Below, in pieces: positions 28,465 to 40,793 of a DNA stretch of 64,000 nucleotides. The number at the start of each line of letters is the position of its first letter. The first letter of the stretch is position 1. The stretch is from contig OX438753.1 of the NCBI GenBank assembly GCA_949316235.1, positions 17,714,496 to 17,778,495 on the forward strand, in the 5' to 3' direction. Origin of the DNA: Oegoconia quadripuncta (lineage: Eukaryota; Arthropoda; Insecta; Lepidoptera; Autostichidae). Made by a program: the position numbers and the translations under genes. Under the pieces are notes generated by a model, which was not told the origin of the DNA, did not search any database, and saw only the letters and a list, made by a program, of their open reading frames with translations.

Positions 28465-28692
28465 AAACTTCTTACCACGTACGATCACCCTGTGGAACGG
28501 ACTTCCGGCAGCGGTATTCCCGAACGAGTACGACATTGGAACCTTCAAGAAACGAGCCTACACCTTCCTCAAAGGCCGGCAACGCATCTGTGACCCTTTT
28601 GGTGTTACGGGTGTCCATGGGCGGCGGTGATTGCTTTCCATCAGGTAACCCGCATGCTCGTTTGCCGCCCTCTCATATAAAAAAAAAATAAA
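28465..28692 (+). mobile_element. CR1/Jockey-like LINE 3' end
   Basis: The frame reads [17 protein letters not shown], then [14 protein letters not shown], a typical end of a lepidopteran LINE reverse transcriptase, followed by a 3' UTR ending tgccgccctctcatataaaa and poly(A). Confidence 0.75.
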
Positions 28693-29790
28693 AAAAATAA
28701 TAGTTCAGTAATATTCATAACATAAACGTATACACTTTTAACTTCCTATAATCTTAGAGGCCGTGATTTTTTGCACATGGATACCTGTCAGTGATAGAAT
28801 TAATATGTTTCCTAACAAATCAGTAGCGTGCTTTAGATATAGTATAGGTATTTAGTAATAAAGCATAGACTATATAATTAAAATTACAATTGTTAATTTC
28901 ATTGCGTCGAAAAATATACTTAGAAGTCCTGTAACAATTTTCAATAAATCGGTCAATAACTTCTTTATAATACTATTATGAAAGCAATCTACAGAATTGT
29001 TAGAAAACATTTTTATTCTATTATTGATGGGTACTCTATCCTTCTACAAAAAATCAGGAACATAAAGATTATAGGAAGTTACACCACAAAAATTGCGTAT
29101 TTTTACTGGACTATAATTCTCTCTTTTCCCGATAATTAGGAAATTATTTTATTTAGTTAAAATGTACGTCGCTACAGTCATACAAACTCAATGGCGCGGT
29201 AAACCGGTGCTATGCCGTGTGCGTTCCGCCTAAAACATAGCCAATTTGAATTTACACAGATGGCATGTTGTTGTGACATGAATCTGAGTAAATGTCTAAT
29301 AAAAATATTTAAAAGTTGTCCTTGTACAGGCCCAAAGGTGAAATCCGGCTCGCGTTTGGTCGATTTTCATGTGACAGTAGTTTTTATGGAGAGCTATATA
29401 GGTAGGCACCGTCTGTTGCTGCCACCTCTTCAAAAATTATATCCAAGTGTTATTTGGATAATTCTTCTTTATAATTTAGAGCCTATTCAACAAACAAGTG
29501 GCATGGCAGCATTGAATATTTATTAGGCGCACCTATGCCATCAACATTTATTAAGAATAGGAAATTTAAGTACTATCATATATTATTGACCGCACACCTG
29601 TATCAACATTTACTTAAATTATACGTATATGGTATTATTCCATTGGCTGTGTGGTTCACGGCAAAATAGATTATAACCAAGCTGTCCTGTGATTGTCATA
29701 AAAGGCGATTAAGGCGATTATCACACCACATCGCTATTCGTCGCGTTGCGCGGTGTTGAAGATTTTAACATTGTATAGAAGTACGTCCAC
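28693..29790. other. No gene identified
   Basis: AT-rich. A short frame at 29212-29526 has Cys-rich text but no family match or start context. Confidence 0.4.
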
Positions 29791-30100
29791 GTCGGAGCCT
29801 CGCCGGTTAAGACGCGGTCTCCCAATTTGGGAGGACGGCGTTCGATTCCCAGGCAGGCTATGTACCAATGACTTTTTAAATTTAATTTAATTACGTATGT
29901 ACATTTATCCGACTGCTCTTAAACGGTGAAGGAATAAATCGCGAAGAAACCTGCATGTATGAGAAATAAAAATTCGAAGGCAAGTGAAGTCCCCAACCCG
30001 CATTGGGCCAGCGTGGTGGACTATGGGCCGTACTCCCTCATATACGAGGGAAGGCCTATGTCCTTGCAGTGGGATGTTTACGGGCTGAGATGATGATGGA
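29791..30100 (+). mobile_element. tRNA-derived SINE, family C
   Basis: tRNA-like head (gttaagacgcggtctcccaa, B box gttcgattccc), then gtaccaatgactttttaaat, cgcattgggccagcgtggtg and tail gggatgtttacgggctgaga. Confidence 0.8.
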
Positions 30101-31185
30101 AGTACAATCCTGTGGTTATTGAATGTCGAGGGTAAGCTGAAAACCAATGCTGAGCGATATGTCACTCAGTGTTTAGTTAGACTGTCCCCCCCACACATGC
30201 ACACATTGTATTACCCAAAGACTACAATGTATATACGGAGAGTATTACCTTGGTCTTTTGCTTAGTTTTTATTCACTTCTGTTTTGGTTTCTTGTATATT
30301 GTTGTTTTTTTTTTCTGTGTGTGGAAATCAATGGTTTAAAGTATCTCAGTTTATAAAGAAAGCCATCGGCATATGGAAGCAATGTTAAAATTTGCGGGCC
30401 AGCACTACACAACGGACCGCGGTGCGGTGTGATAATGGCCTATGTGCGATGCCACATGCTGTGGTATAGTTCATTGCTGTGTAAATTCGCATGCTGACAT
30501 CGGTGGAACCATAGCGGGCGGCAAAGAACTGCGTGTACCAACAAAGCAGCGGCGCTCAACGCACCGTCTCTAAGGAATCGTATTTCGTGAGCTTAAAATC
30601 GGTTCTACTAGAAGACTATTTGGCGAGCGACATGTGTCCCCACAGATATCGGGTGACGTTGCCAGGGGCGACGTGGGGCGAAGTGGGGCTATGTAGGGCG
30701 ATGTCGACCGAAGTCTCCGGGACCACGTCGCTCGACGAATGTCGTTTAGTGGGGTCGCTAAGAGGCAGCAGTGTATTCTAATATAAACAGAACTGCCAGT
30801 ATTATATGAAATTCTTGGTAATGGAAATCGTATTGTTGTTTTACAAATTAATGAAAATGTTGTAAATATTGAGGATCACAGATAACGAGAAATTTCTTTT
30901 AGTGATTGATTACTGAATAAAATTTCATTCATTCGTTCAAACACCTAATGTCTACTCCCAATATTTCGGTTCGCGCGGGGCCACTATAAAAACCGATTTG
31001 GGTAACCGATGCATTGAATGGAAAAGGTTTCCTTTGTATTCTGACACACGTCCAGACCTTTATTTTTAAAAATCAGATTGTATTACTAGCCTTTTTCTCT
31101 TTTATATTCCATATCGGTACCGCTTGCCAAACGAGAATTTTTGTGTTTTATTTATTTACTGTCAGGCCTAGACACTACTACCATA
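30101..31185. other. No gene identified; GC-richer block at about 30380-30780
   Basis: The block 30380-30780 is rich in gcg/ggg (gacgttgccaggggcgacg, gtggggcgaagtggggc) and stands out from its AT-rich surroundings. Its open frame (30533-30781) has no recognisable features. Confidence 0.4.
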
Positions 31186-31187
31186 AA

Positions 31188-31452
31188 TATATCCTTGAGA
31201 CATACACACAGCGCCATCTAGTTCCACAGTAAGCAACTATAGGCTTTTGTTGTGGATACTAGATGGTTGATAAACTACATAAATACATTTTCATTTTTTT
31301 ATAAATAAATACTTATTATAAATGAAAACATCCATAACTCGGGTACACATGTACACATACATCACACAAACGTATGCCCCTAGCGGGATTCGAACCCGCA
31401 ACCTTTTGGTATAGTGGTCGGAGTTGCTAACCACTACACCAAACAGGTCGTC
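31188..31452 (-). mobile_element. tRNA-derived SINE, family B
   Basis: Full-length reverse copy: tail gcgccatctagttccacag, body cataactcgggtacacatg, head with B box (complement of gggattcgaacccgc) and ccactacaccaaacaggtcg. Confidence 0.82.
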
Positions 31453-32695
31453 AATAATCACAAACTATGTGTACTGTTATAGGGGTTCTTACTTGCAAAT
31501 CTACCAGATGTTAAATCCTATTATGGGCCCCAGACATCTTTCGTGATATACTGAAAGTACAGAGCTGTAGTACTTATTTGTTTATTTATTTGTTAGTAAA
31601 TGCTTTATTGTACAAAAGAATAGCTAGCTTAGCCACATATAGTAGGTAGGTACCTAGGTAAATATCCCACCAAAAACATTCTGTAAAAAACTAGCCAAGT
31701 GTCGATGGAGCTGCTTGATTATCTCTAAAAAGTAATGAAATTGTAAAGGCGGTATATGTCGATCTCTAATAGTTTGGTTGGGCTCTTGTGTTTCCTAATC
31801 AGGGTCACCAGGTACTCCAGATCTTCGATTATCCTAGTTTTTATAGTTTTCCCTTTATGTGGCCATTGAACCATAACTCTGTACCAAATTTCAGCTCTCT
31901 GAGTTTATGGGAAGTACTAGTTCTATTTTGATGATCATGAGTGAGTGAGTGAGTGAGTGAGTGAGTGAGTGTCATAAATGCGAAACTTTGCTTTCGCTTA
32001 ACTTCGGAACTAAATGACCTACAGACTTGAAATTTTGGATTTTGAGTATGTGATTATAGCTTACTGGATGACGAAAATTTCTGCGTTCTAGTCTTATCCA
32101 GAGGTTCTAAAATAGGGGCCTGAAAATGCGGCGAAATGGTTCCAGTAAAGGATGGTACGGCAGTGTTTGCTTCGCGCTCGACTTGGCGGGGGCACTGCCG
32201 TGCCCCCAGATCAAGTTATTGTACAATATTCATATACCAATATTATATTCCTTAATGTTCATACATACAGCAATACTTACTCAGTTTAAAATATACATAT
32301 TTCATGTTTATATACTTCATCGAATTGAGACATCTTACTTATTAAATAATAAAACGTACCTATTCTCGTATACAATTGAAGACTATTTCTAGACCGTATT
32401 AAAATTTCTAGTGCATTTCATTTTAAATTCCATTACCAAATTAAATTCCCACAAAACGTCCACGAGCATTTTATACAAATATATCAGAGTGATGAAACTG
32501 AGTTATTGCGACGAGAATTTATTTGAATTACGCATTCTAAAAGTTGAAATGTTCGTAATAAAACTCACTATCACAATTTTATGTCGATATGAAATTATTT
32601 AATTAATTCCACACTTAAACAACACGGTTAGTGGATAATGGCCCCGGCAGAGGATATGACAGCTATCTGATCTCAGGACACAAATCGTGGGGCTT
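31453..32695. other. No gene; dispersed repeat with (GAGT)n run
   Basis: About 31840-32110 is a dispersed repeat containing the (gagt)8 microsatellite at 31939-31971 and cataaatgcgaaactttgc. The rest is unassigned. Confidence 0.5.
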
Positions 32696-32699
32696 ACAC

Positions 32700-32840
32700 A
32701 AGGCCCGTATTTCAAAATGTTATTCAAGCAGAGATCTCCGCTTGAGGACAGTTAAAAAGGGACAGCTTTATATAACTTGTATAGCGGCATCTCTTTCTAA
32801 CACATCTACGCTTGAGCAACATTCTGAAATCTGGGCCTTA
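32700..32840. mobile_element. MITE with about 22-bp terminal inverted repeats
   Basis: Begins aaggcccgtatttcaaaatg and ends with the near complement cattctgaaatctgggcctt; 141 bp, no coding content. Confidence 0.6.
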
Positions 32841-33596
32841 GTCCCACACCACAAACCCATCAAACAAGTTAGGTACTTTCAAAATATTTTAGGAAAATAT
32901 CAAATTTGGATACAAATAATAAATGTTTAATTCTAAGAAGATAGTGTTTGCAATGGAAATGCAAGGCTATCAGTTACAGATATTTTCATACTCACTAGGG
33001 CGTCTCAACACACGCCCACGAAGGGTTCCATACAAATATTTCCACAGTATTTAATAAGTTCGTGCTTAGTAACACGTTATCTGTGAATTAACTAGATTAC
33101 ATATACTAAGCATGCACACAGTCAGCTTAGGTTCGTTGGTAACAATCCCGATGTTAAAGGAAAAGGCAATACAAGGCGTTATAATGTTACCGCCTGACAT
33201 GCAACATAGCAAAGCCTCATTTTACAAATGGATTTACCATACAAAAAAGCAAAATAATTTATTTTGCACAATACTTATTACAATTTACATTGAGCTTGAC
33301 AGCTTTAATATGGGATAGTTTGTGCTCGCCAAGAACAAAAACGACTGGAAACAGTTGAGGGAGGCCTTTGTCCAGCAGTGGGACACTATGGGCTCTTAAT
33401 AATAATAATAATAACGTTGAGCTCAGGCACTCAGCAATAGCTCTAGCGTACTGGGTACTATGGTATTTTTAAGATATATTTTTATTGAGACATAATTTTA
33501 AAATAAATGAATTGTGAATGGATTTATGATGTGATGTGTATTTTAATGAAAAGTATTGTAAAAGAACTTGAAGAAGAAAAGAATACATCCAGTGTC
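32841..33596. other. No gene identified
   Basis: AT-rich; (aat)n run near 33399-33413. Confidence 0.4.
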
Positions 33597-33926
33597 TTTT
33601 TTTATGCTCATCGAATTATCACTTGACCTCAATCACACCTGATGTTAAGTAAAGTTGAGGCCGAAGGTGGTAACGTACTAACCCGGAAACCCCATCTTAT
33701 TAAGGGAACTGGCTATCTTATCTCTGACAACCGTAACACAACAATGCTATTAACATGGCTGTGTGGTGGCAGATTTAGATAAGACGGTGGTAGCTAGCCA
33801 AGCGGACATTTAAAATGCCCTACCACCAACCAAACCGAGTACTAAATATGTACCCCGCTCGGGATCGAACCCGCGACCTCCGAATCGTAAACCCAATGTT
33901 GTTTACATTGAGCCACGGAGGTGGTT
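33597..33926 (-). mobile_element. tRNA-derived SINE, family A
   Basis: Near full length: T run, atgctcatcg, ggctatcttatctctgac, gccctaccaccaaccaaacc, then the tRNA-like head with B box (complement gggatcgaacccgcgacc) and A box (gagccacggaggtgg). Confidence 0.82.
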
Positions 33927-34240
33927 AAATGGTGGTCTAAGCTTGGTACAATTATTATACCTGTATTTTAGACTAGTGTCTCCCCTAAAAAAGCGAAACA
34001 AAATTGAAAATTGAAAAAACTCTCGGTAAAAATAGCGATTAAAACAAAACGGCTGAACCGATTTTAAAAGACATGTCTAAGAACTACCGCTAGAAAACCG
34101 ACTTACAAATAAAAAAACCGCATCCTAATTGATTTACCCGTTTAAATTTTACGGTGTCACAGACACATACCCACACATGCGGCCAAACCTTAGGACCCCT
34201 CTTTTGAATCGGGGGTTAAAAATATATAATAATAAATATA
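33927..34240. other. Dispersed repeat fragment
   Basis: cggctgaaccgattttaaaa and gaaaaccgacttacaaataa are shared in diverged form with 44370-44580; no coding content. Confidence 0.4.
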
Positions 34241-34506
34241 TAAATAAATATCCTTAGACATATACAAAGCGCCATCTAGTTCCACAGTAAGCAACTATAG
34301 GCTTTTGTTGTGGATACCAGATGGTTGGTATACTACATAAACACATATATTTTTTTTTAATAAATACCTATTATAAAAGAAAACATCCATAACTCGGGTA
34401 CACATGTCCGTATTCATCACACAAACATATGCCCCTAGCGGGATTCGAACCCGCCACCTTTTGGTATAGTGGTCAGAGTTGCTAACCACTACACCAAACA
34501 GGTCGT
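34241..34506 (-). mobile_element. tRNA-derived SINE, family B
   Basis: Reverse copy of the same family as 31188-31452. Its head end forms an 11-bp palindrome with the following sequence (caggtcgtcta ... tagacgacctg, about 34499-34527). Confidence 0.8.
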
Positions 34507-34527
34507 CTAAGAAGAATAGACGACCTG

Positions 34528-36390
34528 AGGTGTAGTAAATAATGAGGACAATGAATGATAAAAAGTGATATAGAGACAGTTCATGCTGCATGTCATGTCG
34601 GGTCTATGCCATAATAATAATGCTCCGTTGTGTGAGACCACTCTGGTACGGAATCCTATAAATTATATTGAATGTAGAACCGCTACTGAAATTCATTTCA
34701 TAAAGCGCTAGTTCAGTTTTGGAACAGTGGAAAAAGTTAACACAAGTTTGAATGTCGACGTTATGAAAGGCGGCAGCATTTGAAAGGCATTTCAATGAGC
34801 GAGATGTGAAAATGAAATACGTACTCTATTCGTACATATAATAACACTGTGAGGTTCGTGTGTCTATACTATATTGAGTGTGTGTCCATTTGTGTGGTTT
34901 CTAATTGTGTATTATGGAGAGAAAGGAAGTGTGAAATGTGAAGGATTATTTTAAAATTTGTGTCTATTTCTATCGTTAAATGAACTAAAAAAATCGTTTT
35001 TACCTGTTGGTAAAATAAAAATTTTCCCAGCAGTTTCTTAGAAAATGTGTTTTTCTTTTTCATTTTTAAACCCCGACGAAAAAAACGGGCATTGTGTGTG
35101 TCTCCAGTCTTTTTCCGCGTGTATCTCAAAAATGCGTGGTCCTATTTGAGTGCGGTTTTTTTCCAAATAAGTCTTCATGATTCGTATAACACATCAAAAA
35201 ATTGGTGGCGATTGGAAAGTCGCTCATTATTTTTTTGGTGGGAGCAACTATGCCGGGCTGAAAACCAGTATTCGTCACAATATTGTAATTTCCGATTCTT
35301 ATGTATGTTTTTTTGTGATGAATAAATTATTTATTTATTATTTATTTATTTATGTGAATACAAATATTGAATGGAAAGTATCGAGTACAAAAGTAACGGG
35401 TATCGGATTAAAAGTATCGATACCAGAAGATATCGATACATTTTTCATGTCCCAACATACGAAGCCGCAGGAACAGCTAGGTATCCGTAAAATTGTTGTT
35501 GGTTGGATTGAATTACAAACTTATTTATCTACACCTTCATTTTAATTTTGTGGAGAGAATATACAATACTTACCTACCTATGTGTATATATGCGAACCGT
35601 TTGAATTTTAAATCAGCTTTTATTGTCACATGTTGGATCAATAGGTTTAATTTACCTATACAAAATGGCAGAAGAAGGATACAAGTAGGATTAATGCAGT
35701 GGAAATGAGATCAGAAGCACAGTATAACCATAAAAATGGTTATATATGTGTGTTACATTTTCACGACCAAAGCCGTGAACCAATCGTATTGAAATTTGGC
35801 AGAGAGAGCTATTTTAAGATATGATAATTTTTTTTTACTGATTAAACTCTGTTAGGTACTCTTCTTTTTGGAAGGGGAAGGAAGCGTTTGAAAACCTAAA
35901 TCCCCCATCCTTTATCCATTTTATTGTCTAACTTCAATGCGAATGGACTAGTATGGCCAATTGCCAAATTCGACAAAGGGCGATGGAGTTTGCAATACAT
36001 TTCATTTGCCAATCAAATTAGGTGCACAATAAAGAGGCTGCTGATTTTCAAATAACATAGTTAATTTGCACAATACATCATCTCCACTTTTTACCTGTCT
36101 CAATATCATTTAATCGTAAGTTTCTCCACGTGCCCCACGAGCCTATTCGACACTAACAACAAATTGAACTACCAGCTGAATTGCACGGAGTCCTATCCGG
36201 AAGCAGCTCTGTCAATAAACGGGGTGAAGGTTTTACGATACGCGAAACATAATATACTCGCGTAAAATAGTGTTCTGGAAGCTGCGTTGAGTTTTTTGCA
36301 ACTTCATCAGGAATAGTGTGATACTCTTGAATTAATGTGCAAGAATAAATGTATTGGCCTAACGAAAATGATATTAATATAGCTACACGG
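34528..36390. other. No gene identified
   Basis: A dispersed repeat lies at about 35065-35320 (aaccccgacgaaaaaaacgg, gtgggagcaactatgccggg). Short open frames at 35047-35708 follow it and show no family features. Confidence 0.4.
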
Positions 36391-36394
36391 CACT

Positions 36395-36475
36395 CAAGGG
36401 ACTTGTAATGTGCCCATCTGATGTGATCATCTAGTCCCAAACTATGCAAAGCTTGTACTATGGATACTAGTTAAC
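36395..36475 (-). mobile_element. SINE family F, 3' part
   Basis: Complement of the tail seen at 39590-39620 (agtcccaaactatgcaaagc, tatggatactag). The matching head-like piece is at 37425-37458, beyond two family A SINEs. Confidence 0.5.
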
Positions 36476-36497
36476 GAATAACCATGGGGAACATTGA

Positions 36498-36806
36498 CCG
36501 CCTCCGTGGTTCAATGTAAACAACATAGGGTTTACGAATCAGAGGTCGCGGGTACATGTTTAGTACTCGGTTAGGTTGGTGGTAGGGCATTTTAAATGTC
36601 CGCCTGGCTAGCTACCACCGTCTTACCTAAATCTGCCCCCAAACAACAATGTTGATAGCATTGTTGTGTTCCGGTTGTCAGTGATAAGATAGCCAATTCC
36701 CCAAATATTTGGGTTTCCGGGTTAGTAAGCTTCCACCTTCGGCCTCATCTTCACTTAACATCAGGTGTGAGGTCAAGTGCTTACCCGCTGTGCTTAAAAA
36801 AAACAG
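36498..36806 (+). mobile_element. tRNA-derived SINE, family A (forward)
   Basis: Starts with the tRNA-like head accgcctccgtggttcaatg and ends at the A run after taccccgctgtgcttaaaa; opposite orientation to the copy at 37064. Confidence 0.78.
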
Positions 36807-37063
36807 GTAAATACATGTAGAAAATCTTCTTTGCTATCATCTGCTATTCTACGAGTGATGTCTCTGTACTTCAGTTTAACTTCCCCTCGTTTTACCTACA
36901 GCTGTGTCAAGCATAAGGGTAATAAATAATTACGGAGTATTGTTTATTATTGCACAGTAATATGATAAACTTAATAATTGGCTTAATAAGTATGTAATTT
37001 AATTTTAAGTAATATAAAGGATATGCTGTACTTTGTTGAAAAATAAAATGAAATATATGTAAA

Positions 37064-37401
37064 TATTTTTTTTTTATGCACGACGGGTTCGTACTTGACC
37101 TCAATCACACCTGATGTTAAGTGAGGATGAGGTCGAAGGTGGAAGCGTACTGGCCCGGAAACCCCAACACATTTGAGGGACTGGCTATCTTATGTCTGAC
37201 AACCGGAACACAACAATGCTATCGAACATTGCTACTTGGCGGCAGATTTAGATAAGTGGTGGTAGCTAGCCAGGCGGACATTTTAAAATGCCCTACAACC
37301 AACCAAACCGAGTACTTAAACATGTACCCCGCTGGGAATCGAACCGGCGACCTCCGAATCGTAAACCCAATGTTGTTTACATTGAGCCACGGAGGCGGTT
37401 A
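37064..37401 (-). mobile_element. tRNA-derived SINE, family A
   Basis: T run, atgcacgacgggttcg, full body and head ending gagccacggaggcggtt. Confidence 0.8.
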
Positions 37402-37424
37402 AAACATACATGACATGGTTTTGC

Positions 37425-37458
37425 TGACAGGGTCACTATCCACTATACCAATCGGTCG
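37425..37458 (-). mobile_element. SINE family F, head fragment
   Basis: gctgacagggtcactatcca and ataccaatcggtcg are the complement of the family F head at 39487-39530. Confidence 0.5.
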
Positions 37459-37784
37459 TTATATTAATTTGGATTCCTCCGTCTAGTTACAAATAGGTAC
37501 ACTCAACTAGATGGAGGACTAGACATATTCGACATCGCCCGGGCAATATAGGACGATCTCTCTCGTATTCACGTTGAACTAAGCCGAAACAGCTTTGAAA
37601 ACTGGGGGAATGCAAAATAGCATGTTGTAGGAATCCACAATCTGTAAGACAAACAAGTAGACGTGTTTACTTACTTCACTTTGACGTTTGAATATTATGC
37701 AATACTGTCAATAGCATTTGGAAATTAATATAGACCAGCACCAGTAGCATGACAGGTGCGATAGACGTTTATGTCGTGCGAGAT

Positions 37785-38213
37785 AATATTGGGTCTTTAC
37801 CTATGAAATCGGAGTTTTTTTCTTCGTTAATCATATGTACCAATTCCTGCGATTTTCAAAGCTATATCCAAGTTTGTTTTTTATTTGGAAAATGGAATAT
37901 TATTTCAAGGTTTCACATGAAATATTTTTTTAATTTCTGGGCTAAATCACATAATAAAAAAAATTTGAACAGAGCTCTTTCCATGTGCTTCCCATAATCA
38001 TTTCTTAGATTCCTGGAACTTTTATAAAGCGGTTACTTTTAAAAATTAACGCTGCCTATACTTAACTTAATGTTATCCGATAATACACACAAAGTTTAGC
38101 TAAATTTGGATTTGCCGTTCCCAAAAAAAAGTCAAAAATGTTTGTATGGAGAAAACAGTCTTAATGAAATTCTTCATACAAAACGCCAATTTCATAGGTA
38201 AGGACCTAATATT
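37785..38213. mobile_element. MITE with terminal inverted repeats, copy 1
   Basis: Ends aatattgggtctttacctat and the complement of aatattaggtccttacctat. A copy of the whole element lies inverted at 40368-40793 with a few differences. No coding frame. Confidence 0.8.
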
Positions 38214-38740
38214 TGTCCTGCTCATTCGCTTGGACGAACGATACCACTACCCCACTCTCACTCCTTCGTCGCGTGCGACAAACGATGTCATGCTACGGGG
38301 GCAGGGGTCTCCAAAGAGCCTTATATAATCCACACTAATATTAGAAATGGGAAACTAACTCTACTGTTTGTTTGTTACGCGTTCACGACTAAACTTCTGA
38401 AATTGAAATTGAACAGAAAATAGCTTGGGACTTCGAGACAGATGAAGGCTTTGTTTAGATGAGATGAGATATTTCCTACAATTATTGTCTCTTACTGCTC
38501 ATTTGTCTACGTCAAATAGTTTCTGAAACATCTGAACATTCTGAAACGTTATGTAATAAAACTAGCCAAAACAAAACAATAGCTACCTCCTAGTACTTTT
38601 GTTTCGCCGATAAGAACGCGACGGCTGTCCTTTTGCTGCATGGGTAAATTGTGGCTGGATAATTAAGAGCAAACAAATCATTCTACCTCAACCTTCTCTA
38701 TTTGGTACATCCAACGATGAATTAGACTATGAGACGAAGG
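38214..38740. other. No gene; dispersed repeat fragment
   Basis: cacactaatattagaaatgg (about 38330) begins a fragment of a dispersed repeat also seen at 54400-54620. Confidence 0.4.
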
Positions 38741-38744
38741 AATG

Positions 38745-38940
38745 GACTTTACAATACAAACTTGTCAAGCTTTTATTTAGCTTCACATATCTGTGTGTCA
38801 AATCAAATAAAAAATGCTTTATTTTGTAGGTACACAGGGTACACTTAAAATAGTCAGATTTTACATTTTTAAAGCTACTGCTTGTTCGAAAAGCAAATTT
38901 TCCCCTTAGAAGAACAAGCAAGAAACTCGAGAGGTTGCTC
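38745..38940 (-). mobile_element. LINE 3' UTR-like fragment
   Basis: Inverted relative to 6215-6420: aaatgctttattttgtaggt, gggtacacttaaaatagtca, aagaacaagcaagaaactcg. Confidence 0.5.
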
Positions 38941-39102
38941 TTTAAAAAAAAAGGTTTTTATATTACTAAATTATTAATTGTTATTTTATATTATAATATT
39001 TCATTATTAATTGTGAAATAGCCTGGTTATGCGAACGGGTTGGTTATGTCCATGAATGTTTATCATCTAAATAATTTGATATTTTATAATGTGCCTGCTG
39101 TA

Positions 39103-39300
39103 ATTTGGGCGACCGATGGTACTCGATAATGGTTAGTGACTATGCTTTCGAAACCAACGGTTGTGGGTTCGAATCCCTAAGTGTTTGTATGATGAATGCG
39201 AACACTTATTCTCGAGGCATGGATATGTATGTATGTTTATACATTACCTAGTATCCACAGTACAAACTTTACTTAGCTTGGGACAGTATTCTAAATATTG
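39103..39300 (+). mobile_element. tRNA-derived SINE, family F
   Basis: Head gggcgaccgatggtactcga, B box gtgggttcgaatccct, then tacctagtatccacagtaca and tttacttagcttgggaca. Confidence 0.6.
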
Positions 39301-39486
39301 GATAATTTTATATTTAATTTAGTAAATAATAAAATATTTGTATTTAAATTTGAGCTGATATTTTGAATCTGTATGTTACATTGTGTATCTACGTAGAAGA
39401 TGGCCATAGGGTCTCTGTAATAAATTTTTTGTTTAAAAAAACTAAAAACACGCTAATGTTAATATTCTCCTCAAAAATGTACGACG

Positions 39487-39655
39487 ACGGATTGATGTAG
39501 TGGATAGTGACCCTGTCAGCGAAATCAACGGTTGCGGGTTCGAATCCCGCGACGGGTAAATGTTTGTGTTTATCCGTTATCTAGTATCCATAGTTCAAGC
39601 TTTACTTAGTTTGGGACTAGATGAGTGTAAGTGTTCGAAATATTTATAAAAATTT
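39487..39655 (+). mobile_element. tRNA-derived SINE, family F
   Basis: Head gatgtagtggatagtgaccc, B box gcgggttcgaatcccgc, tail tatctagtatccatagttca then gtttgggactagatgag. The best-preserved copy in the window. Confidence 0.7.
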
Positions 39656-39717
39656 CAAAATTGGGCTTACGTTACTATAAAATATAATAATACATGTACA
39701 CACACACACGTATATAT

Positions 39718-40075
39718 ACCGCGCCATCTAGGTCCACATGAAAATTGGAAAATTTCCGTGAAAAATACGATCTATCGGTACGAAAATGGATGCAGATGAT
39801 GAAAGCCGAGTTGCACCATTAACGTCAAGCAGCCTGTGCCCAAAAAGTATTCTGAATGTCAGAAAAATCGTGATTAGGTTAGGTTACGAGTAGGTTTTAA
39901 GCAACTAGGTTTGTGTTATTGATACCATATGGTTCATACTACACAAATACAATTTTGTCTCTGGTACACATGTCCGTATTCATCATACAAACATATGCCC
40001 CTAGTTGGATTCGAACCCGCGACCTTAAAATATAGCAGTCATGGTTCTATCCACCACACCAAATAAGTCGTCTTT
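39718..40075 (-). mobile_element. SINE family B copy split by about 170 bp of other sequence
   Basis: Tail piece gcgccatctaggtccacat at 39721. The body and head resume near 39915 (ataccatatggttcatacta, cctagttggattcgaacccg). Confidence 0.5.
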
Positions 40076-40367
40076 GCTTTTTTGAGTACTAGAATAATAT
40101 ATGATGATTTTAATGTAAAACTTATTGTAAGGGTATATTCTACAGTATAGATACTTTTCTCTAAGGGTAGGCAGGCGCACCATTGTTTGCTTGCGCCCAG
40201 ACTCGTGTTTACATTATTGATTATGTTTGTTCATCGTTTACATTACGTTTGTTAGTTCCTTATAAAGTAGGTAAAGATACCTCTTTGATACATTATTCGG
40301 AGAGTTCTTTTAATATTAGATAGATTTGCATGAGGTTATCTTGTAAATTATTACTGTTGTGTGTGTA
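40076..40367. other. No gene identified
   Basis: AT-rich spacer before the second MITE copy; nothing recognised. Confidence 0.4.
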
Positions 40368-40793
40368 TATTAGGTCTTTACCTATGAAATTGGCGTTTTG
40401 TGTGAAGAATTTCATTAAGACTGTTTTCTCCACACAAACATTTTTGATTTTTTTTTGGGAACGGCAAATCCAAATTTAGCTAAACTTTGCGTGTATTATC
40501 GGATAACATTAAGTTAAGTATAGGCAGCGTTAATTTTTAAAAGTAACCGCTTTATAGAAGTTCCAGGAATCTAATAAATGATTATGGGAAGCACATGAAA
40601 ATAGCTCTGTTAATTTTTTTTTTATTATGAGATTTAGCCCAGAAATAAAAAAATATTTCATGTGAAACCTTGAAATAATATTCCATTTTCCAAATAAAAA
40701 ACAAATTTGGATATAGCTTTGAAAATCGCAGGAATTGGTACATATGATTAACGAAGAAAAAAACTCAAATTTCATAGGTAAAGACCCAATATT
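40368..40793. mobile_element. MITE with terminal inverted repeats, copy 2 (inverted)
   Basis: Inverted copy of 37785-38213, about 2.2 kb away; the pair can form a long stem. It starts tattaggtctttacctatg and ends cataggtaaagacccaatat. Confidence 0.8.

Noticed and set aside
30533..30781. 82-residue frame in the GC-richer block
   Set aside because: No motif, no splice or start context, likely chance in GC-rich DNA.
31380..31450. tRNA gene (B-box and A-box sequence)
   Set aside because: The same sequence recurs at 34430, 45230, 46500 and 49725 attached to one tail, so it is a SINE head; acceptor stem pairing is not convincing.
35047..35708. Overlapping frames of 71-122 residues as a gene
   Set aside because: They lie in and after a dispersed repeat (aaccccgacgaaaa family), and none has recognisable features.
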